Source of the DNA: Flavobacteriaceae bacterium
GTDB taxonomy: Bacteria; Bacteroidota; Bacteroidia; Flavobacteriales; Flavobacteriaceae
NCBI GenBank assembly: GCA_017856235.1
Contig: JAFMFH010000011.1
Location: forward strand, 1-37,517
DNA length: 37,517 nt
Direction: 5' to 3'
Both the position numbers and the translations under genes were made by a program. The notes under the pieces were generated by a model. It searched no databases and was not told where the DNA came from. It worked only from the letters and a program-made list of their open reading frames with translations. Position 1 is the stretch's first letter; each line of letters starts with the position of its first letter. Positions 26,470-33,553 of the stretch are shown here, piece after piece.

Positions 26470-28049
26470 TTAACAAAACAATTTTAATCACATTCTCAAT
26501 AATATTTGTTTCATGTAACGCTATCAAGCTTGATTATGATTATTTAACCTCACCAAATCAAGAAATCAAAACCTCATTTAGCGAAAATGATATAAGAAAT
26601 TGGTACAATCTTGATCTTAAGAAGGATTCAATTCCAGGAATGAGTGTAGATAGAGCTTACAATGAACTTTTAGTTGGACTAAAACCTAAAAAAGTTATTG
26701 TAGCTGTCATTGATGCTGGAATAGATATTAATCATGAAGATCTAGAAAATCTTATATGGATTAACAAAGGAGAGATTCCAGGTAATAATATTGATGATGA
26801 TAAAAATGGATATGTTGACGATGTAAATGGTTGGAATTTTATTGGTGATTCCTATAACGAGACACTTGAGATGACAAGAATTATTAGAGATAATTTAAAG
26901 AATAACAGAAGGTATGAAAAAGCTAAAGAGACCATAGATCTTAAACAAGAAGAGATTAAAAATAATTTAGGTTTTTACAATCGTCTTGTTGAAGAATTTA
27001 TTAAGGCCAAAGAAGATATACAAAACTTTCTTGGAAAAAATTCTTTCACAAAAAAAGATTTAAATAATATTAAAACAAACGACAGTATTGTATTAATCTC
27101 TAAAGAAAGGATAGAGTATTTTAACTCTATTAATATTGATTTAGATTATTTAAAAGAAGGGGTTGAATATTTTTCAGATCAATCTAAATACCATTACAAT
27201 GTAAATTTTAATGGAAGATCAATAGTAGGAGATGACATATATAATATTGATGATACAAATTATGGTAATTCAAATGTATCTCATTCTAAAAAATCAGAGG
27301 ATCATGGTACTCATGTAGCAGGAATTATTGCTGGTCTTAGAAATAATAACTTTGGTAATAATGGTATTAATAATAATTTAGAAATTATGTCCTTAAGGGC
27401 TGTGCCAAATGGAGATGAGTATGATAAGGATATTGCCTTAGCTATAAGATATGCTGTAGATAATGGGGCAAGAATAATAAATATGAGTTTTGGGAAATCA
27501 TTTTCTAGTAATCCTGAATGGGTGATTGATGCAATAAAGTACGCTGCAGATAAAAATGTTTTAATTGTTCATGCTGCAGGAAATGACTCTGAGGATCTTG
27601 ATGTTTTAGAGAATGAAAATTACCCAAATGATCAATATTTTGGAAAGAGTGAATATACTGATAACTTTATAAGTGTTGGTGCAAGTACTATAAACTTCAA
27701 TAAGGATCTTGTAGCTAGCTTTTCAAATTATGGATATCAAAATGTTGATATTTTTGCACCTGGTTATGATATTTACTCTCTAACTCCTGAAAATGAGTAT
27801 GAGTACTTAAGTGGTACATCAATGGCCTCACCTGCAGTTTCAGGTGTTGCTTCGCTAATTTTATCTTACTTTCCATATATATCAGCAGCAAAATTAAAGG
27901 AAATCATTCTTGAAAGTGGAATAGAGGTTAGTATAAATGTAGATCATGCAGATAAAGAAAATATTCCATTTAAAAGCATTTCAAAAACCGGCAAAATTGT
28001 AAATGCCTACAATGCTATTATTGCAGCATCAAAAAGTAAAAGAAAATAA
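26466..28049 (+). CDS. S8 family (subtilisin-like) serine protease, lipoprotein
   Basis: 527 residues. The signal sequence ends in FVSC (Cys17), so the protein is probably lipid-anchored in the envelope. The catalytic triad is complete: Asp83 in AVIDAGID, His280 in DHGTHVAG, Ser452 in LSGTSMASPA; the oxyanion Asn is in HAAGND. The Asp-His spacing (about 197 residues) is far more than subtilisin's (about 32) because of an inserted region that begins with a calcium-loop-like NIDDDKNGYVDDVNGWNF and continues with about 130 mostly helical, Lys/Glu-rich residues. Long insertions of this kind occur in flavobacterial S8 lipoproteins. Ends two bases before the convergent rlmN stop. Confidence 0.93.
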   Translation: MINKTILITFSIIFVSCNAIKLDYDYLTSPNQEIKTSFSENDIRNWYNLDLKKDSIPGMSVDRAYNELLVGLKPKKVIVAVIDAGIDINHEDLENLIWINKGEIPGNNIDDDKNGYVDDVNGWNFIGDSYNETLEMTRIIRDNLKNNRRYEKAKETIDLKQEEIKNNLGFYNRLVEEFIKAKEDIQNFLGKNSFTKKDLNNIKTNDSIVLISKERIEYFNSINIDLDYLKEGVEYFSDQSKYHYNVNFNGRSIVGDDIYNIDDTNYGNSNVSHSKKSEDHGTHVAGIIAGLRNNNFGNNGINNNLEIMSLRAVPNGDEYDKDIALAIRYAVDNGARIINMSFGKSFSSNPEWVIDAIKYAADKNVLIVHAAGNDSEDLDVLENENYPNDQYFGKSEYTDNFISVGASTINFNKDLVASFSNYGYQNVDIFAPGYDIYSLTPENEYEYLSGTSMASPAVSGVASLILSYFPYISAAKLKEIILESGIEVSINVDHADKENIPFKSISKTGKIVNAYNAIIAASKSKRK

Positions 28050-28051
28050 AT

Positions 28052-29083
28052 TTATTTATTTGCCAATTGACCACATGCAGCATCAATATCTTTTCCCCTT
28101 GATCTTCTAATAGTAACTGTAATTTTATTTTTTTCTAAAGCTCTTCTATATTTCTCAATGATATTATCACTTGCAGATACAAAATCTTCATCACCTATTG
28201 AATTGTACTCAATTAAATTTACTTTTGACATAATAGATTTACAATACTTTACTAAGGCGTCAATATGCTCAATATTATCATTAATTCCTTTCCATACAAT
28301 ATATTCGAATGTAATTTTTCTCTTAGTTTTTGTATACCAATAATTAAGTGACTCCTTTATGTCGTTTAGAGGAAATTTAGATGAAAATGGCATAATATTA
28401 TTCCTAGTTTCTTCAATTGCTGAGTGAAGAGATAATGCAAGGTTTACCTTAAGGTTTTCATTAGCTAGTTTTTTAATCATCTTAGGTATACCTGATGTTG
28501 AAACAACAATTCTTTTTTGGGAAATATTTAATCCTTTATCAGAGGAAATTTTTTCAATAGATTTAACAAGATTATTATAGTTCATTAATGGTTCGCCCAT
28601 TCCCATAAATACAATATTTGAAAGTGGGCGGTTAAAATATTGTAGACTTTGATTATTAATAGTGACAACTTGATCATAGATCTCATCAGGATTTAAATTT
28701 CTCATTCTCTTAAGTTTTGATGTTGCACAGAACTTACAGTCAAGACTACATCCAACTTGAGAAGATATACAGGCAGTAGTTCTATCATCAGTTGGAATTA
28801 AAACTGATTCAACCATATAATCATCAAATAATTTAACTGCGTTTTTAATTGTTCCGTCTGAGCTCTTTTGAATCTTATCAACTTCAATATGGTTGATTAC
28901 AAAATTTTCATCAAGCATAAGCCTTAAGTCTTTTGAAATATTTGTCATATTATCAAATGTATATGAGGACTTCTTCCATATCCATTCATAAACTTGTTTA
29001 CCTCTGTAACTGTCAAAACCTTTTTTTACAAAGAATTCACAGAGCTTATCTTCACTAAGACTTCTAATATCAATTTTCATCAT
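28052..29083 (-). CDS. rlmN: Dual-specificity 23S rRNA/tRNA methyltransferase RlmN
   Basis: 343 residues. A radical-SAM enzyme that makes 2-methyladenosine at A2503 of 23S rRNA and A37 of some tRNAs. The iron-sulfur motif is CSLDCKFC, just after CISSQVG. The conserved VFMGMGEPLMNY and the C-terminal methyl-carrying Cys in AACGQL are present. N-terminal substrate-binding part: FDSYRGKQVYEWIWKK. Two Met codons in a row open the frame. It overlaps the upstream GNAT gene by 14 bases, so the two are co-transcribed. Confidence 0.97.
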   Translation of the reverse strand: MMKIDIRSLSEDKLCEFFVKKGFDSYRGKQVYEWIWKKSSYTFDNMTNISKDLRLMLDENFVINHIEVDKIQKSSDGTIKNAVKLFDDYMVESVLIPTDDRTTACISSQVGCSLDCKFCATSKLKRMRNLNPDEIYDQVVTINNQSLQYFNRPLSNIVFMGMGEPLMNYNNLVKSIEKISSDKGLNISQKRIVVSTSGIPKMIKKLANENLKVNLALSLHSAIEETRNNIMPFSSKFPLNDIKESLNYWYTKTKRKITFEYIVWKGINDNIEHIDALVKYCKSIMSKVNLIEYNSIGDEDFVSASDNIIEKYRRALEKNKITVTIRRSRGKDIDAACGQLANK

Positions 29084-29630
29084 TCCAATTCCATAAAATT
29101 ATGTTCCAGTTACTTTCCCCCCAATAAAAATTATCAATAATTTGGAATCCAATTTTTAAATGAGCACTAAGTGACCTTTTATTTCTTTCATCAATATCAG
29201 TAATTAAATAATGATATTTTTCAGAATATTCTTTTTTATAAAATTTATATATTTCTTTCACAACTCCCATACCTCTATACTCTTTTTTAATACATAACTG
29301 ACCTACAAGAGCATAGTTAATATTTTTTAATTTTTTTGTGTTGAAAGTTATTGTACTTAACCTGTCAATTAAATCATCAAAAAGTTTATTTAGACCATAT
29401 ACAGTTTTATCAATTACAATTGCATATCCTACAATTTTATCATTATCCCGAGCAACAATAGACTTTTGAATTTTATTTACATCTTTAAGTAAATCAATAC
29501 CATAATCAAGAGTTAAAAATCCATATTCTAATCTATCTTCTTCTGATAGATTATTTTTTAAATTATTTTGATTTAATTCTCTTATTTGCAATAAATCATT
29601 ATAACTTTCTACTTTACCTATATTAATCAT
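29070..29630 (-). CDS. GNAT-family N-acetyltransferase
   Basis: 186 residues. Acetyl-CoA binding motif A is visible as VGQLCIKKEYRGMGVVKEIY (R/Q-x-x-G-x-G/A type, here RGMGVV), with the preceding beta-strand and the later NKRSLSAHLKIGFQ characteristic of the family. Substrate unknown. Overlaps rlmN by 14 bases and diverges from the SDR gene across 29 bases. Confidence 0.85.
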   Translation of the reverse strand: MINIGKVESYNDLLQIRELNQNNLKNNLSEEDRLEYGFLTLDYGIDLLKDVNKIQKSIVARDNDKIVGYAIVIDKTVYGLNKLFDDLIDRLSTITFNTKKLKNINYALVGQLCIKKEYRGMGVVKEIYKFYKKEYSEKYHYLITDIDERNKRSLSAHLKIGFQIIDNFYWGESNWNIILWNWNDEN

Positions 29631-29659
29631 TTTTATATTTTATCTAAATTTATTTAATT

Positions 29660-30457
29660 ATGGAAAATAAGTTCGCATTAATTACTGGAGCAAGTTCGGG
29701 GATTGGATTAGAAATATCAAAAGTTCTTGCTAAAAAAGGACATAATTTGATTTTAATTGCAAGATCAAAACAGAAATTAGAAGAAGTTTGTGAAGAATTA
29801 TCTAATAACCATAATATAAAATGTGATTATTTTTCCTCTGATTTAACATTGATTGATTCACCTGATAAAATTTATGACTTTACAAGTCAAAAAAAATATG
29901 ATGTAGATATACTAGTTAATAATGCAGGATATGCATTATCAAACGCTTTTCATAAAAATACAATGGAAGATGAAGAGAAATGTCTTAGAGTTTTAGGCAC
30001 TTCTGTTATTGCACTCACAAAAAAATATATAAATGATATGATCTCAGATGGGGGTGGTAAGATTATGATTGTCTCATCAGTAGCTGCATTTGCGCCTGCT
30101 TCATCTCTTCAATCTCTTTACGGACCTGTTAAAACTTTCATGAATAGATTTAGTGAATCACTAAGTTTTTACAATAAATATGGAATTACTTCAACTGCCG
30201 TTTGCCCAGGATATACAGTAACAAATTTTCATACGGCAAGTGGTGTTCAAGCAGAGATGGACAGCGTTCCTAATTTTCTTAAAAAAAGTGCAAAAAGGAT
30301 TGCAGAAGAAGGAGTAGATGCAATGATGAAGGGTAAAAAAGTGTGTGTTCCAACAAAAACATGGAAAATAATTGTATTCTTATTAAAAATTATACCTCAT
30401 TCTGTTTTTAGATTGGTAAGTGGGTTACTAGCACCTGGAAGATATAACGAGGTTTAA
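29660..30457 (+). CDS. Short-chain dehydrogenase/reductase, canonical active site
   Basis: 265 residues. NAD(P)-binding TGASSGIG (9-16), NNAG, and the catalytic Ser (VSSVAAF) with Tyr-x-x-x-Lys (YGPVK) are all present, so an active classical-type SDR (DltE/COG0300-like) is likely. Substrate unknown. Monocistronic in appearance. Its stop overlaps that of the convergent SDR at 30454 by four bases. Confidence 0.92.
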   Translation: MENKFALITGASSGIGLEISKVLAKKGHNLILIARSKQKLEEVCEELSNNHNIKCDYFSSDLTLIDSPDKIYDFTSQKKYDVDILVNNAGYALSNAFHKNTMEDEEKCLRVLGTSVIALTKKYINDMISDGGGKIMIVSSVAAFAPASSLQSLYGPVKTFMNRFSESLSFYNKYGITSTAVCPGYTVTNFHTASGVQAEMDSVPNFLKKSAKRIAEEGVDAMMKGKKVCVPTKTWKIIVFLLKIIPHSVFRLVSGLLAPGRYNEV

Positions 30458-31239
30458 TAAGATTTTAAAAGCCCCCCATCAATTGGGATTGAAGTCCCAT
30501 TAATATATGCCGCTTTATCTGAGCTAAGGAAAGAAACAAGATATCCGTATTCATCAATCTTTCCTAATCTGTTGACTGGAACTAAAGATTTCATTTTTTC
30601 TAAAACCTCATCCTCAGATATATTTAAAGATTTTGATTTCTCTTTGTTCAACTCTTTAATTCTTTCAGTATCAAAGTAACCTGTTAAAATAGAATTAATG
30701 GTGATTCCATCTTTACCAATATCAACTGATAGACTTTTAGCCCAAGCTACTAAGGCAGATCTAATACTATTTGATAAAACAAGATAATTAAGAGGTTCCT
30801 TTACTGAAACTGATGTAACATTTATAATTCTACCCCATTTATTTTTTTGCATTTGAGGAACAACTAATGATGTAGTATAAACAACACATTTAAATAACAA
30901 ATCAAAAGCCTCTTGATATGATTCAATATCTTTAGATAATGAATTACCTGCAGGAGGTCCTTGAGTATTATTCACTAAAATATCAATACTATTAGTTGAT
31001 AGATAATTTTTTATGATAGATTTAAATTTTTCAAAATTTGAAAAATCAACTAATAAATATTTATGATCTTGATAATTGTTTTTAGGAAGTTCATCAATAA
31101 TTTCTTCAAGCTTAATTTTATCTCTTGCCATTAAACAAACGCTTGCACCAGATTCTGCAAGCTGTCTAGCAATTCCAAGGCCAATTCCCTTGCTACTTCC
31201 ACCTACTAGCGCTTTTTTTCCACTTAAATCTATTATCAT
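30454..31239 (-). CDS. SDR-family oxidoreductase-like protein with altered catalytic motif
   Basis: 261 residues. The cofactor motif GGSSKGIG (13-20) and the C-terminal VSFLSSDKAAYINGTSIPIDGG are those of 3-oxoacyl-ACP-reductase-like SDRs. The region that normally holds Tyr-x-x-x-Lys reads LVLSNSIRSALVAWAKSL: at the expected register there is SNSIR, with no Tyr/Lys pair. The NNAG motif is NNTQG. A group of BKR-like SDRs with such a degenerate tetrad exists, so this may be family-typical rather than decay. Four-base ATGA overlap with the upstream cupin shows coupling. Reaction not predictable. Confidence 0.85.
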   Translation of the reverse strand: MIIDLSGKKALVGGSSKGIGLGIARQLAESGASVCLMARDKIKLEEIIDELPKNNYQDHKYLLVDFSNFEKFKSIIKNYLSTNSIDILVNNTQGPPAGNSLSKDIESYQEAFDLLFKCVVYTTSLVVPQMQKNKWGRIINVTSVSVKEPLNYLVLSNSIRSALVAWAKSLSVDIGKDGITINSILTGYFDTERIKELNKEKSKSLNISEDEVLEKMKSLVPVNRLGKIDEYGYLVSFLSSDKAAYINGTSIPIDGGLLKSY

Positions 31240-31547
31240 TTTAAATCATCTCTTTTTGGACTAAAAACGTCCATTAATATACAATCTGATATTGCTCTTC
31301 CAGAATGAGGGACGTTAGATGGAATCAAAAATGTTGACCCTTTTTTACAAATGTTTTTTTTTCCTTGAATTGTGAATTCGAACTCGCCTTCAATAACATG
31401 CATTAATTGTTCGTTTACATGATTATGTTCATGTAAACTTGCACCTTTTTCTATTTCCCAATAAACCCACGTAAAATGAGAGCCATGAATTATTCTAGCT
31501 TTAAACCCAGGAATTACTTCAACTGATCTAATTTGTTTTATATCCAT
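31236..31547 (-). CDS. Single-domain cupin protein
   Basis: 103 residues. Cupin motif 1 is GASLHEHNHVNEQLMHVIEG: the His pair (His41, His43) is kept and Gln47 stands where Glu usually is (an accepted variant, HxHxxEQ). Motif 2 is IPSNVPHSG. Cupins of this size bind a metal and act as isomerases, oxygenases or sensors. It is translated into the SDR by a four-base overlap (ATGA), so the two probably serve one pathway, possibly a small-molecule catabolic or modification step. Confidence 0.88.
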   Translation of the reverse strand: MDIKQIRSVEVIPGFKARIIHGSHFTWVYWEIEKGASLHEHNHVNEQLMHVIEGEFEFTIQGKKNICKKGSTFLIPSNVPHSGRAISDCILMDVFSPKRDDLK

Positions 31548-31597
31548 TTTTTATTATTATTTCAATTTACAAAGTTTATTTCTAAAAAATACCCAGC

Positions 31598-31723
31598 ATG
31601 AAAAACAATAGCATCATAACCAAAATTATAATTATGAAGCTGAGCAATATCCTCTTAGCAATCTTAATAGCTATACTATTTTTACCTCTTTCTCTAATAA
31701 TCTTTTATCGTATTATTTTTTAA
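31598..31723 (+). CDS. Possible 41-aa single-span membrane peptide
   Basis: An ATG-to-TAA ORF of 41 codons in the 257-bp gap before the SGLT-type symporter gene. The product begins MKNNSIITKIII and has one long hydrophobic span (about 18-36, ILLAILIAILFLPLSLIIF) ending in YRIIF. An internal ATG (codon 13) gives a 29-residue version. The rest of the gap (31548-31597 and 31724-31804) is AT-rich, with only the promoters of the cupin and symporter genes expected. Ile/Leu codons are also what AT-rich noncoding DNA would give, so this is tentative. Confidence 0.3.
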   Translation: MKNNSIITKIIIMKLSNILLAILIAILFLPLSLIIFYRIIF

Positions 31724-31804
31724 ATTAAACAAAAATTCTAATTTTATAAACATCAAAAAAGAATCAATATCTCTTTTTAATAAACATTACTTAAAAATTA
31801 ATTT

Positions 31805-33493
31805 ATGAGCGGAAGTTTTGAATTAATAGACTATTTAATTTTTGGTCTATATGCTGTTACAATTTTATCTATAGGATTATGGGTATCAAGGGATAAAAAG
31901 GGTAAACAAAAAAATGCAGAAGATTATTTTTTAGCTAGTAAGTCATTACCATGGTGGGCAGTAGGTGCTTCTTTGATTGCAGCAAATATATCTGCCGAGC
32001 AATTTATTGGAATGTCTGGATCAGGTTTTGCTCTAGGATTAGCAATAGCTTCTTATGAATGGATGGCTGCAATCACACTGCTAGTTGTTGGAAAATATTT
32101 TCTTCCAATTTTTATTGAAAAAGGGCTTTATACTATACCTGAGTTTATTGAAAAAAGATTCAGCACTAATTTAAAAACTATACTTGCTGTATTTTGGATA
32201 GCACTTTTTGTATTTGTTAATCTTACAACAGTTTTATTTTTAGGAGGTAAAGCATTAGACACTATTGTAGGTGTTGGTGATGGCTCAATTATTTTAAATA
32301 GTATAATTGGATTAAGTTTATTTGCACTTGCATATTCTCTTTGGGGAGGACTTGCTTCAGTAGCTTGGACAGATGTAATTCAGGTGGTAATCTTAATTTT
32401 TGGTGGACTTTTAATGACCTATTTTGCACTAGCCAATGTAACAGATTCAGGAGGAGTTATTGATGGATTAAAGTATGTATTTGAAAAAGCACCTGAAAGA
32501 TTTTCAATGATATTATCAAAAGGTGAAATAATAACTCCTAACGGTAGAGATGCATGGTTTGACCTTCCAGGCATTGCAGTTTTAATTGGTGGTATGTGGG
32601 TTGCCAATCTTTATTACTGGGGGTTTAACCAATATATTATTCAAAGAACTTTGGCAGCAAAGAGTTTAGCAGAAGGTCAAAAAGGTATTGCTTTTGCTGC
32701 ATTTTTAAAGTTGATTATTCCTGTAATTGTTGTTCTACCTGGGATTATTGCTTATGTAATGAATTTAGATAATACAGGTATGCTTACCGCAGCCTCAGTT
32801 GATCCAGGTTTTATATATTCAGATGGCAGCTTTGCAAATGACAACGCAGCTCCATGGTTAATTAAGAATTTTATTCCTGCTGGAGTTAAAGGTTTAATTC
32901 TTGCAGCTTTAGCTGCGGCTATTGTATCATCTTTAGCTTCAATGCTTAATTCAACTTCAACTATCTTCACAATGGATATATATAAATCTCATTTTAATAA
33001 AAACGCATCTGACGCTAAGATGGTATCTGTTGGTAGAATAACTGTTGTTGTTGCTTTAATAATTGCAATATTAATTGCACCTCAACTAGAAGGTTTAGGT
33101 CAAGTATTTATTTTTATTCAAGAATATACAGGGGTTGTTAGTCCTGGAATTTTAGCAGTATTTTTAATGGGGTTATTCTACAAAAAAGCAACTAATAACG
33201 CTGCAATTTGGGGGGCAATGTTATCGATCCCTATTGCAATGTATTTTAAGGTTGCTCCAAAAGGATGGAGTGATGCATCTATTTTTATAGATCTTCCATT
33301 TATGCATCAAATGGGGTATACTTGTATTGCTACACTTGGTGTTATTGCAATAATCAGTTATTTAGAGGGTAATAATGATGATCCCAAAGGAATAAATCTT
33401 ACAAAAAAATTATTCTCAACTGATAGCAATTTCAACATTGCAGCATTTGGAATTTTACTTATAACAGCCTTCTTATACGCAATGTTTTGGTAA
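31805..33493 (+). CDS. SGLT-type sodium/sugar symporter (SSS family)
   Basis: 562 residues with about 14 hydrophobic segments. The N-terminal half closely matches the Vibrio sodium/galactose transporter family: NAEDYFLASKSLPWWAVGASLIAANISAEQFIGMSGSGF, then LYTIPEFIEKRF. Imports a sugar with sodium at the inner membrane. It converges on a TonB-dependent receptor gene, so the pair may handle one substrate: receptor outside, symporter inside. The exact sugar is not readable. A strong terminator follows (33519-33547). Confidence 0.9.
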   Translation: MSGSFELIDYLIFGLYAVTILSIGLWVSRDKKGKQKNAEDYFLASKSLPWWAVGASLIAANISAEQFIGMSGSGFALGLAIASYEWMAAITLLVVGKYFLPIFIEKGLYTIPEFIEKRFSTNLKTILAVFWIALFVFVNLTTVLFLGGKALDTIVGVGDGSIILNSIIGLSLFALAYSLWGGLASVAWTDVIQVVILIFGGLLMTYFALANVTDSGGVIDGLKYVFEKAPERFSMILSKGEIITPNGRDAWFDLPGIAVLIGGMWVANLYYWGFNQYIIQRTLAAKSLAEGQKGIAFAAFLKLIIPVIVVLPGIIAYVMNLDNTGMLTAASVDPGFIYSDGSFANDNAAPWLIKNFIPAGVKGLILAALAAAIVSSLASMLNSTSTIFTMDIYKSHFNKNASDAKMVSVGRITVVVALIIAILIAPQLEGLGQVFIFIQEYTGVVSPGILAVFLMGLFYKKATNNAAIWGAMLSIPIAMYFKVAPKGWSDASIFIDLPFMHQMGYTCIATLGVIAIISYLEGNNDDPKGINLTKKLFSTDSNFNIAAFGILLITAFLYAMFW

Positions 33494-33518
33494 AATAAGA
33501 TTAAGTTTGAAAGAAATA

Positions 33519-33552
33519 TAACCCCCCATAAATTGATGGGGGGGTTAAAATT
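33519..33552. terminator. bidirectional Rho-independent terminator
   Basis: Left arm TAACCCCCCAT (33519-33529) pairs with ATGGGGGGGTTA (33536-33547) around a six-base loop, with one extra G bulged (six C against seven G). AAAATTTTT follows on the plus strand and an AT-rich stretch on the minus side, so it can end both the symporter and the receptor transcript. It is the most GC-rich hairpin I see in the window. Confidence 0.85.
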
Positions 33553-33553
33553 T

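Noticed and set aside
30462-30500. Hairpin with CCCCCC and GGGATTG near the SDR stop as a terminator
   Set aside because: It falls within the 3' coding end of the minus-strand SDR and the arms do not pair well; the C-run encodes the conserved DGG segment.
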